Assembly (NCBI GenBank): GCA_028067895.1
Contig: JAPTUI010000167.1
Span: forward strand, 1-5,644
DNA from: Pseudomonadota bacterium
Lineage (GTDB): Bacteria > Pseudomonadota > Gammaproteobacteria > Steroidobacterales > Steroidobacteraceae
Length of the DNA stretch: 5,644 nucleotides
Direction: 5' to 3'
Shown piece after piece: positions 1 to 5,644 of this stretch. The notes under the pieces were generated by a model, which saw only the letters and a program-made list of their open reading frames with translations, ran no database searches and had not been told where the DNA came from. Positions within the stretch are counted from its first letter, which is position 1. Every line of letters starts with the position of its first letter. A program made the translations under genes and the position numbers.

Positions 1-519
1 GGCGGGCTGCGCGCCATCGAGGTCACCCTGCGCACCCCGGCGGCATTGCCGGCAATCGAAGCCATCGCGCGGGAGGTACCCGAGATTGCCGTGGGCGCCG
101 GCACGGTGCTCGCGGTGGACGATTTGCATGCCGCCGCGAACGCCGGCGCGGCATTCGCCATTTCCCCGGGCGCCACCGCCGCCGTGCTCGAAGCGGGCGC
201 ACACAGCGCCATCCCCTACCTGCCCGCAGTCGCAACGGCTTCGGAGCTGATGCTGGGCCTCGCTCATGGCTATCACTGCTTCAAGTTTTTCCCGGCCGCG
301 CTCGCCGGCGGCGCGCCGATGCTCAAGGCGTTCGCCGGCCCGTTCCCACAGGCCCGATTCTGCCCGACCGGCGGTATCACGCCGGCAACGCAACGGACCT
401 ACCTGAATCTGCCCAACGTGCTGTGTGTGGGCGGTTCCTGGCTTGCGCCCGCGGATGCGGTGGCGGCTCGCGATTGGCAGCGCATCGAGGCTCTCGCGGC
501 AGAGGCAGCGCGCGCGTGA
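1..519 (+). CDS. eda: KDPG/KHG aldolase (2-dehydro-3-deoxy-phosphogluconate aldolase), 5'-truncated by the window edge
   Basis: Cleaves 2-keto-3-deoxy-6-phosphogluconate to pyruvate and glyceraldehyde-3-phosphate, the last step of the cytosolic Entner-Doudoroff pathway; the family often also cleaves 4-hydroxy-2-oxoglutarate. The frame is open from base 1 and ends at TGA 517-519, leaving 172 residues. Seen in fragment numbering: GGLRAIEVTLRT at the start with Glu7 and Arg11 (E. coli Glu45 and Arg49), VGAGTVL, FAISPG, the Schiff-base lysine Lys95 in CFKFFPA (E. coli Lys133), the CPTGGITP phosphate-binding loop near 121-128, and GGSWL near 144. The Glu-Lys spacing of 88 residues equals that of E. 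coli Eda, so about 38 N-terminal residues lie upstream. A TTG at 46 is internal and is not the start. The gene converges on the rhomboid gene across a 67-bp gap. Start, promoter and operon partners (edd or a KDG kinase would be typical) are outside the window. Nothing in the visible part looks broken. Confidence 0.95.
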   Translation, partial: GGLRAIEVTLRTPAALPAIEAIAREVPEIAVGAGTVLAVDDLHAAANAGAAFAISPGATAAVLEAGAHSAIPYLPAVATASELMLGLAHGYHCFKFFPAALAGGAPMLKAFAGPFPQARFCPTGGITPATQRTYLNLPNVLCVGGSWLAPADAVAARDWQRIEALAAEAARA

Positions 520-545
520 AGACCGGCGGCGCGGGTGCGCGGACG

Positions 546-566
546 GTCGCCGCCCATGGCGGCGAC
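546..566. terminator. GC-rich hairpin between convergent eda and rhomboid genes (possible bidirectional terminator)
   Basis: A perfect 9-bp inverted repeat, GTCGCCGCC at 546-554 and GGCGGCGAC at 558-566, encloses a 3-base CAT loop. It starts 27 bases after the eda stop and ends 20 bases before the rhomboid stop codon, the place expected for a terminator shared by convergent genes. Neither strand has a T-run after the stem, so it does not meet the classic rho-independent pattern. It could act as a 3'-end stabilising hairpin, work with Rho, or be chance in GC-rich DNA. Confidence 0.35.
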
Positions 567-586
567 ACCACCTGCGACAGAGGCGC

Positions 587-1489
587 TCATCGCAAGGCAA
601 CGCTCCAGGCGACCGCCAGAATGAGCATTGCCACGAGTCCTGTGAGCCACTGCGGCAGGCGCCGCAGTCGCCGTCGCGTCGCAGCCCACGCGCCCGCCCA
701 GCCGAAGAGCACCCCCATGCCGAAGCCGAGCGCGTGCGCGACGAGATCGGTGTGCCGGCCGGATGTTCCCAGCCAGCCGAGCAGTACCACGCCCGCGCCG
801 AGCGGCACCCAGCGGCGCAATGCGCTCTGCGGCGTGCGGCGTCCGTTCCAGGCGGCGTGCGCGACGATGATCCCCAAGGCTGCAAAAACGGCAGTCGAGG
901 CGCCCACGGAACGATACTCGGGCGGTCCGACCAGTCCCTGGAGCACATTGGCCCACCCTGCCGCAAGCACGATCAGCAACCCTGCGGTCCCGGCGCCGAA
1001 CTGACGGCTCGCGACATATGCGAACACCAGCCCGGCGAGCAGGTTGCCGGCGAGCTGCGGCCCGCTGGCCTGCAACGTCAGGCTGGTCCAGGCCCGCCAC
1101 CACTGCCCCTGCTGCAGTCGTGCGCCGTAGAGCTCGCCCCGGTTGAACGCATCCAGGCGCACCAGCCCATGGGAGACGGCGTAGGCCACACCGAGCAGCC
1201 AGGCGGCGTAGCCGACGCAGCCCACCCAGGCATGCGGGAACAGCGCCGGCTCGGTGCGCGCCGGGGCTGCGGTATTTTCCCGTTCGTACTCCCGCAGCTG
1301 CGCCGCAGCGCGATCAACGTCGGCCGCGGCGACCTGCAGCACCGCCCAACCGTCCACGGTGACGACCCGGCTCGCAATACCGAGCGCCGTGAGGACGAAC
1401 TCGCGTTCCGTGCAGGCGCGCCGGGCGCGAGCACGAAAGATCTCGACGTCGATTCCGCACACGGGTGCTTTCACGCGCGCCGTCCGCAC
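587..1489 (-). CDS. Rhomboid-family intramembrane serine protease with N-terminal soluble extension
   Basis: Predicted inner-membrane protein of 300 residues that would cleave substrate transmembrane helices; substrate unknown. Residues 1-85 are soluble, with the pattern CTEREFVLTALGI, then VDGWAVLQV and AQLREYEREN, somewhat like the small DUF2007-type fold (inference). Hydrophobic segments follow near 88-106, 147-160, 166-184, 197-212, 228-240, 248-270 and 282-298. Rhomboid hallmarks are GQWWRAWTSLTLQ (128-140), Asn149 in QLAGN, the nucleophile Ser198 in GASTAVFAALG, and His252 in AHALGFGMG. At the two positions where GlpG has His145 and His150 this protein has Gln140 and Gln145. The start used is GTG 1489, the most upstream standard start in a frame that stays open past 1590. 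GTG at 1462 (residue 10), preceded by GAAAG, is an alternative. The gene is divergent from hemN. Activity is likely but not certain given the His-to-Gln changes; a rhomboid-like pseudoprotease is the alternative. Confidence 0.88.
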   Translation of the reverse strand: MRTARVKAPVCGIDVEIFRARARRACTEREFVLTALGIASRVVTVDGWAVLQVAAADVDRAAAQLREYERENTAAPARTEPALFPHAWVGCVGYAAWLLGVAYAVSHGLVRLDAFNRGELYGARLQQGQWWRAWTSLTLQASGPQLAGNLLAGLVFAYVASRQFGAGTAGLLIVLAAGWANVLQGLVGPPEYRSVGASTAVFAALGIIVAHAAWNGRRTPQSALRRWVPLGAGVVLLGWLGTSGRHTDLVAHALGFGMGVLFGWAGAWAATRRRLRRLPQWLTGLVAMLILAVAWSVALR

Positions 1490-1550
1490 CGTACCGCTCG
1501 GCAGCCGCTGCGCGCACTTGTACGTATGGCGCCACGCATCATGCCGCGTG

Positions 1551-1558
1551 AATATACT
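1551..1558. promoter_or_regulatory. AT-rich -10-like island in the rhomboid/hemN divergent intergenic region
   Basis: The 104-bp region 1490-1593 separates the two start codons. Its only AT-rich patch reads TATACT on the plus strand (1553-1558, 5 of 6 to TATAAT) and TATATT on the minus strand (1556-1551, also 5 of 6). From the plus-strand hexamer, transcription would start near 1565 and give hemN a leader of about 30 nt. I find no matching -35 at 16-18 bp on either strand and no FNR-type TTGAT-N4-ATCAA site, although anaerobic control of hemN is common. The rest holds only short palindromes (TACGTA at 1521-1526, TGGCGCCA at 1527-1534) with no assignable role. The hemN ATG has only a weak GGA five bases upstream as ribosome site. 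Confidence 0.3.
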
Positions 1559-1593
1559 GTTTTCGATGGCCTTCAGCGGCGCAGCCTGCGGAC

Positions 1594-2988
1594 ATGACGA
1601 GTACGTTCACCTTCGAGCCCGAGCTCCTGCGCCGTTACGACCGGCCGGGTCCACGCTACACCTCCTATCCCACGGCGCCGCAGTTCACTGCCGCATTCAC
1701 GAGCGCGGACCTGCGCGAGCACATCCGGCGCAGCAATGCCAGCGGGCATGCGCTGTCGATCTACGTACACCTGCCCTTTTGCGCAAGCCCTTGCTTCTAT
1801 TGCGCCTGCAACCGGGTCATCACCCGCGACACCGCCCGCGCTGAGCAGTATCTCGACCATCTGCTGCAGGAGCTCGTCATGACCGGGGCGCTGTTCGACC
1901 GGGAACGGGAGGTGCTGCAGCTGCATCTCGGCGGTGGCACACCGAACTTCTTCCGGCCGGCGCAGATCGGCCGGCTGCGCGCGGCACTCGACCGGCAGTT
2001 TCGCCTGAGCGAACGGGCGCAGCGCGACTACTCCATCGAGCTCGATCCCCGCACGGTGCTCCCGCAGGACATCGCCCAGCTGGCCGCGCTGGGCTTCAAC
2101 CGCGCCAGTCTCGGCATTCAGGATTTCGATCCGGATGTGCAACGGGCCGTCAACCGCATCCAGAGCGTCGAGCAGACCCTGGCAGTCATCGAGGCCTGCC
2201 GCGCCAACGGCTTTCGATCGGTCAACGTCGACCTCATCTACGGTCTGCCCATGCAGACGCTCGCCGGATTCGAGCGCACGCTCGCCACGGTGATCGACGC
2301 GCGCCCCGATCGGCTCGCGGTGTACGGCTATGCGCACCTGCCGGAGCGATTCAAGCCCCAACGCCATCTCGATGCCACCTTCCTGCCGCATCCGGAACTG
2401 CGCATCAGACTGCTCGCCGTCGCCATCGAGCGCCTCGCAGCCGCAGGGTATTGCTATATCGGCATGGATCATTTCGCGCTGCCGCAGGACGATCTCACCC
2501 AGGCCCATGCCGCCGGCGGCCTGCAGCGCAATTTCATGGGTTACACCACCCATGCCGACTGCGACCTGATCGGCCTCGGCGTCAGCGCAATCAGCCACAT
2601 CGGCGCGAGCTTCAGCCAGAATCACCGCGAGCTCGGCGCATGGGAGGCGGCGGTGGCGGACGGTGGACTGCCGCTCGCGCGCGGGCTCACCCTCACGCCA
2701 GACGACCTGCTGCGCGCCGCCGTGATCCAACAGGTCATGTGTCGGGGCGAAATCGATATCGCGGCCCTCGAAGCGCGTCATGCGATCGACTTTCGTGCCT
2801 ACTTCTCCCCGGCGTGGCCCGCGCTGCGCGCGCTCGAGGCGGACGGCCTGATTGTCCTCGGCCCGAGCTCAATCCGCGCGACACCGCGCGGCCAGCTGTT
2901 GCTGCGTCTGCTCGCGATGTGCTTCGATCGCTACCTCGGCGCTCAGTCGGCCGACGCCGCAACGCCGCGCTACTCGCGCGTGGTCTGA
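1594..2988 (+). CDS. hemN: Oxygen-independent coproporphyrinogen III oxidase (dehydrogenase), radical SAM
   Basis: Catalyses oxygen-independent decarboxylation of two propionate side chains of coproporphyrinogen III to vinyl groups, giving protoporphyrinogen IX in heme synthesis. It is a cytosolic [4Fe-4S] enzyme using two S-adenosylmethionines. The product has 464 residues, against 457 in E. coli. N-terminal RYDRPGPRYTSYPTA (14-28) is typical of true HemN rather than HemW. The radical-SAM motif is Cys63-x3-Cys67-x2-Cys70 with Cys72 following, inside YVHLPFCASPCFYCACN. Tyr57 and His59 precede it, GGGTP (113-117) binds SAM, and Glu149 (SIELDPR), NVDLIYGLP (211-219), GMDHFA (290-295), Phe314 and Ile333 are in place. 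The C-terminus SRVV matches the usual SRVI ending. One oddity: Met315 sits where E. coli has Gln311 in RNFQGYTT. The ATG at 1594 gives the family N-terminus. The gene ends 11 bp from the convergent symporter gene, with no room for a separate terminator. Confidence 0.97.
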   Translation: MTSTFTFEPELLRRYDRPGPRYTSYPTAPQFTAAFTSADLREHIRRSNASGHALSIYVHLPFCASPCFYCACNRVITRDTARAEQYLDHLLQELVMTGALFDREREVLQLHLGGGTPNFFRPAQIGRLRAALDRQFRLSERAQRDYSIELDPRTVLPQDIAQLAALGFNRASLGIQDFDPDVQRAVNRIQSVEQTLAVIEACRANGFRSVNVDLIYGLPMQTLAGFERTLATVIDARPDRLAVYGYAHLPERFKPQRHLDATFLPHPELRIRLLAVAIERLAAAGYCYIGMDHFALPQDDLTQAHAAGGLQRNFMGYTTHADCDLIGLGVSAISHIGASFSQNHRELGAWEAAVADGGLPLARGLTLTPDDLLRAAVIQQVMCRGEIDIAALEARHAIDFRAYFSPAWPALRALEADGLIVLGPSSIRATPRGQLLLRLLAMCFDRYLGAQSADAATPRYSRVV

Positions 2989-2999
2989 ACGTGCGGCGG

Positions 3000-4580
3000 T
3001 CACCGGAACGCGACCACGATGAACGCGGTCAGTAACAACAGTGCCAGCCCCTGCAGGCGGTAGTTGTAGAACGGGGAAATACCGCGCAGTCTGTGCGTCT
3101 CCGCGCGATAGTCCGCGCCGCTCCAGACCAGCGCATCGATGGCGGCGGTTCGCGGCGCCGGGTGACGCAGACTCACCCCGATCATCACCGCCAGGTCGAT
3201 CGCGAGCAGGATGGGCGCGGCGTAGAGAAATTGCAGCTGTATGACGCCCAGCACCGTCGTCAGCATGAACAGTGTCGCGCCGCACACGGTCCCCACCAGC
3301 AACGTGGCGCGCGCGCCGGCGGCACTGGCGCGCGCCCAAAACTGACCGGCCACGAACAATGCGACGATCGGCGGCACCGCATAGGCCAGCACGGCCTGCA
3401 GGTACTGCCACAGATCGCCGAAGCGCTGGATCTGCGGGGCCCACAGCACCGCCACCACCAGCACCGCGAGAGCGCTCAGCCGTCCGATACGGACCGGATG
3501 CGCGGCCGCCACGCTCGGGGCGATCTGCCCGAACAGATCGATCGTGATCAGGGCGGCGGCGCAATTGAGCGTCGAGCCGAATGCGGCCAGCGTGGCGCCG
3601 ATGAAGCCGGCGGCCACCACGCCGAGGAGCCCGGCGGGCAGGAGATTACGCATCAGATCCGGGTAGACTTGGTCGGGGTTCGACAGATGCGGATATAACA
3701 CGAGCGCGCACGTTCCCGGCAGCACCAGCAGGAACAGTTCGGGAAGTTTCAACAGCCCGGTCAACAGGGCACCGCGGCGGCCGTCATCGAGCGAGCGCGC
3801 CGAGAGCACCCGCTGCACGATGTAGTGGTTGGTGCACCAGTAATAAAACCCGAGCACCGGTATACCGAACAGCAGGCCCGGCCAGGGCACCCCGGCGGAG
3901 CGGACCGGCTCGATCAAGCTCAGCATGCCGGGATCGACCCGGCGGGTGAGTGCCTGCCAGCCGCCGACGCGCATGAAGGCCGCCGCGGCGATGAGGCAGG
4001 CGCTGCCGATCAGCAGCACCGCCTGCACCGCTCCCGTCCACATGACCGCGCGCAGACCGCCGGTGAGCGTGTACAGGCTCGCCACGCCCGCGAGCAGCGC
4101 CACGAGCGCCCACAGCGGCACGCCCGGCAACAGCATGCGGCACACCAGAGCGCCGCTGTAGAGTGCGGCGGCTGAATCGACGAACACCAGCAGAAATAAC
4201 GTCAATGCCGCGAAGTACACGCGCGCACTGCGGTCGTAGCGGCGTTCGAGGAACTCCGGCATGGTGTAGACGCCGCTGCCGAGCACCGCCGGCAGCAGAA
4301 ACACGCAGAAGAAAACCAGCACCACCGTTGCCGACCACTCGTAGTCGTATACGGAAATGCCAAACGCATAGCCGGCGCCAGCGAGCGCGATGATGGCCGT
4401 GGGGGAGATGTTCGAGGCGTACAGCGCCAGCCCGATCGCCGGCCAGCGCGAGGCGCGCGAGGCGAGAAAATAATCATCCAGACTGCGCTGCCGCCGTGAA
4501 ACGAGCAGGCCGAAGCCGACCATGGCGACCGTGCAGGCTGCCGCAACCAACAGCGCGAGCGGCCCTGGCGCAGGCATCAT
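3000..4580 (-). CDS. Sodium:solute symporter, SSS/SGLT (SLC5) family, probable sugar transporter
   Basis: Predicted inner-membrane secondary transporter of 526 residues and about 13-14 transmembrane helices with the LeuT fold; it would couple uptake of a small solute, probably a sugar, to an ion gradient. Family marks: DDYFLASR after helix 1 (35-42), YASNISPTAI (54-63) in the first core helix, YEW at 80-82, FLERRYD (110-116), the signature LYTLTGGLRAVMWTG (169-183), WCTNHYIVQRVLSAR (248-262) like the sugar-facing segment of SGLTs, and a FGSTLN-TIDLF segment (334-350). A final helix lies at 508-525. Compared with the galactose transporter vSGLT, Asn57 and Glu81 match sugar contacts Asn64 and Glu88, but Gln69 is Ala62 and the Na2-site serines 364/365 are Ala332 and Ala333. 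ATG 4580 is used; ATG 4577 follows directly, with AGGGCGAG upstream as a weak ribosome site. It is divergent from a LacI-type regulator, which is likely its repressor. The substrate cannot be named. Confidence 0.93.
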   Translation of the reverse strand: MMPAPGPLALLVAAACTVAMVGFGLLVSRRQRSLDDYFLASRASRWPAIGLALYASNISPTAIIALAGAGYAFGISVYDYEWSATVVLVFFCVFLLPAVLGSGVYTMPEFLERRYDRSARVYFAALTLFLLVFVDSAAALYSGALVCRMLLPGVPLWALVALLAGVASLYTLTGGLRAVMWTGAVQAVLLIGSACLIAAAAFMRVGGWQALTRRVDPGMLSLIEPVRSAGVPWPGLLFGIPVLGFYYWCTNHYIVQRVLSARSLDDGRRGALLTGLLKLPELFLLVLPGTCALVLYPHLSNPDQVYPDLMRNLLPAGLLGVVAAGFIGATLAAFGSTLNCAAALITIDLFGQIAPSVAAAHPVRIGRLSALAVLVVAVLWAPQIQRFGDLWQYLQAVLAYAVPPIVALFVAGQFWARASAAGARATLLVGTVCGATLFMLTTVLGVIQLQFLYAAPILLAIDLAVMIGVSLRHPAPRTAAIDALVWSGADYRAETHRLRGISPFYNYRLQGLALLLLTAFIVVAFR

Positions 4581-4611
4581 CCGGCTCGCCCTGCGTGCCG
4601 CTGGTGCTGGA

Positions 4612-4639
4612 TTGACAGCGCTGACATTTCTTCTATCAG
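4612..4639 (+). promoter_or_regulatory. Sigma70-type promoter for the LacI-family gene
   Basis: A perfect -35 hexamer TTGACA (4612-4617) is followed after 16 bp by TATCAG (4634-4639, 4 of 6 to TATAAT). The predicted transcription start is about 4645-4648, at the ATG (4646), so the mRNA would have almost no leader. The -35 is buried in the operator-like palindrome at 4613-4626. No equally good promoter is seen for the symporter on the minus strand in this gap; its promoter may extend into the start of the repressor gene. Confidence 0.5.
4613..4626. promoter_or_regulatory. LacI/GalR-family operator-like palindrome between symporter and repressor genes
   Basis: TGACAGCGCTGACA is a 14-bp palindrome with 6 of 7 base pairs symmetric (only 4615/4624 breaks it) and a central CG, the arrangement typical of LacI-family operators. 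It matches the CcpA-type consensus TGWAARCGYTWWCA at 12 of 14 positions. It lies in the 65-bp gap between divergent genes, one of which encodes a LacI-family protein, and overlaps the repressor gene's -35 hexamer. On the minus strand it falls 33-46 bases before the symporter start codon. I infer binding by the adjacent repressor, giving autorepression and control of the symporter. Confidence 0.62.
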
Positions 4640-4645
4640 ATCCGC

Positions 4646-5644
4646 ATGCGCAGAGTGGTGAGTTCCGGTCGCAGCCCCGCGACCCTGGAGGTCGTGGCGG
4701 AGCGGTCGGGAGTATCGGCGAAGACCGTCTCGCGCGTCATCAACAACGAGCCCAGCGTGCGCGCCGAGACGCGCGCGCGCGTGCTCGCCGCGATCCAGCA
4801 GCTCGATTACCAGCCCAACCTCGCGGCGCGCGGTCTTGCCGGCGACCGCTCGTTCCTGATCGGCCTGTTCTACGATCAGCCGGGCGACTACCTCAGCGAA
4901 TTTCAAACCGGCGCCGTCCAGCGCTGTCATGAATCCAACCTGCATCTGATGGTCGAGCCGCTCGAGGCGAGCAGTCCTGACCTGCGGCGGCGCCTCAGCA
5001 CGCTCATCCGGCAACTGCGTTTGGAGGGCGTGATCCTGCTGCCGCCGCTCGGCGACCTGCCGGCGGTCCATGCCACCTTGGCGGCCGCCGGCGTCCCGGC
5101 GGTGCTCATCGCGCCGATGCACGCCCGGCTCGATGCGCCCGTGGTCGACACCGATGATCGTGCCGCAGCCCGCGATCTGACCTGCGAACTGCTGGCGCGC
5201 GGACACCGCCGCATTGCCTTCATGCTCGGCCGTCCGGCGCACCGGGCCACCGAGCAGCGCTATCTCGGTTTCGCCGATGCAATGCGCGCGCACGGTCTGG
5301 ACATCGACCCGGCGCTGGTCCAGAGCGGCAACTTCGAGTTTGCCGAAGGGCTCGAGTGTGCGCGCCGCATGCTCGGTCATCGGCCGCGACCCACGGCGAT
5401 TTTTGCCAGCAACGACGATATGGCCGCGGCCGTCGTGTCGGCGGCCCGACAGCTCTCGGTCGCCGTGCCTGAGCAGCTGTCCGTCGTCGGCTTCGATGAT
5501 GCCCCGGTAGCCACCATGATCTGGCCACAGCTCTCCACGGTCCGCCAGCCAGTCCGCACGCTCGGTCGTGTCGCCGCCGATCTGATCAGCGAATATCAAC
5601 CGCACCGCCACGGCTGGCCGCAGCCGGTGCCGCGGCGGCGCGTG
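4646..5644 (+). CDS. LacI/GalR-family transcriptional repressor, 3' end cut by the window
   Basis: Cytosolic DNA-binding regulator that would release its operator when a sugar ligand binds. The frame from ATG 4646 stays open to the last base, giving 333 residues; family members run about 330-345, so only a short tail is missing. The helix-turn-helix spans about 12-34 (ATLEVVAERSGVSAKTVSRV), followed by YQPNLAARGL (55-64), the hinge helix whose Leu64 would enter the minor groove. The ligand-binding core starts near IGLFYDQ (72-78). It shows RGHRRIAFMLGRP (185-197), RYLGFADAM (205-213), IFASNDDMA (252-260) with the usual ND pair, LSVVGFDD (278-285) and LSTVRQP (296-302). An in-frame TGA at 4622-4624 with no start codon before 4646 makes this ATG the earliest possible start; GTG codons at 4655 and 4658 are alternatives. 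No Shine-Dalgarno is visible. The divergent symporter is its probable target; its ligand cannot be read from the sequence. Confidence 0.95.
   Translation, partial: MRRVVSSGRSPATLEVVAERSGVSAKTVSRVINNEPSVRAETRARVLAAIQQLDYQPNLAARGLAGDRSFLIGLFYDQPGDYLSEFQTGAVQRCHESNLHLMVEPLEASSPDLRRRLSTLIRQLRLEGVILLPPLGDLPAVHATLAAAGVPAVLIAPMHARLDAPVVDTDDRAAARDLTCELLARGHRRIAFMLGRPAHRATEQRYLGFADAMRAHGLDIDPALVQSGNFEFAEGLECARRMLGHRPRPTAIFASNDDMAAAVVSAARQLSVAVPEQLSVVGFDDAPVATMIWPQLSTVRQPVRTLGRVAADLISEYQPHRHGWPQPVPRRRV

Noticed and set aside
1518..1523. TTGTAC as a -35 for hemN
   Set aside because: It is 29 bp from the TATACT hexamer, too far for a sigma70 promoter, and matches TTGACA only partly.
425..1597. Long open frame on the plus strand opposite the rhomboid gene
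   Set aside because: It is antisense to a gene with clear catalytic motifs. Its translation is Arg/Gln/Pro/Ala-rich without domains, as expected for a shadow frame in high-GC DNA.
1573..2781. 402-codon open frame on the minus strand opposite hemN
   Set aside because: It lies almost fully within hemN, whose protein is unmistakable. The antisense product has no recognisable fold and begins inside the hemN coding sequence.
2991..3006. Inverted bases (CGGT/ACCG) around the convergent hemN/symporter stop codons as a terminator
   Set aside because: The arms are only four bases with a single base between them, so no stable hairpin forms and no T-run follows.
2869..3564. Open frame on the minus strand spanning the end of hemN and part of the symporter gene
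   Set aside because: It overlaps the symporter in another frame, runs into hemN, and is Arg/Ala-rich without motifs.
4577..5611. 344-codon open frame on the minus strand opposite the LacI-family gene
   Set aside because: The plus strand encodes a full-length LacI-family repressor over this stretch. The minus frame also overlaps the symporter start and has low-complexity charged composition.
1..5644. A single sugar-catabolism operon joining eda, the symporter and the repressor
   Set aside because: Gene directions alternate, and rhomboid and hemN intervene. Only the symporter/repressor pair has positional support for co-regulation.

Overview
The window is GC-rich chromosomal DNA with tightly packed genes. 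It carries five protein-coding genes, two of them cut by the window edges. The protein types (E. coli-like HemN, Entner-Doudoroff aldolase, an SGLT-type sugar symporter paired with a LacI/GalR repressor) point to a proteobacterium, most likely a gammaproteobacterium of the Xanthomonadales/Nevskiales kind. That placement is inferred from gene content and composition, not from a marker gene.

Layout, left to right. (1) 1-519 (+) is the C-terminal part of KDPG/KHG aldolase (eda), with its first ~38 residues outside the window. (2) 520-586 is a short convergent gap holding a perfect 9-bp GC-rich hairpin. (3) 587-1489 (-) is a rhomboid-family membrane protein with an N-terminal soluble extension. 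It keeps the Ser/His catalytic pair, but two usual histidines near the oxyanion hole are glutamines. (4) 1490-1593 is a divergent intergenic region with one AT-rich island that could serve as a -10 element on either strand. (5) 1594-2988 (+) is hemN, the oxygen-independent coproporphyrinogen III dehydrogenase of heme synthesis. (6) After an 11-bp convergent gap, 3000-4580 (-) is a sodium:solute symporter of the SGLT type. (7) 4581-4645 is a 65-bp divergent control region with a perfect TTGACA -35 hexamer embedded in a LacI-family operator-like palindrome. (8) 4646 to the window end (+) is a LacI/GalR-family repressor, complete except for its last few residues.

How the genes work together. The symporter and the LacI-type regulator form a divergent transporter/repressor pair. 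The palindrome between them overlaps the repressor's own promoter, so the simplest model is autorepression plus control of sugar uptake by the imported sugar or a derivative. Eda would fit downstream in sugar or sugar-acid breakdown, but it is about 2.5 kb from the symporter gene, separated by rhomboid and hemN, so a shared regulon is only a suggestion. HemN and the rhomboid protein look like independent housekeeping or accessory genes.

No mobile element, CRISPR array, tRNA or rRNA is apparent, and I do not see a clearly new system. The points most worth a second look are the operator/promoter arrangement with a possibly leaderless repressor mRNA, and unusual residues at key sites in three otherwise recognisable proteins (rhomboid, HemN, symporter).
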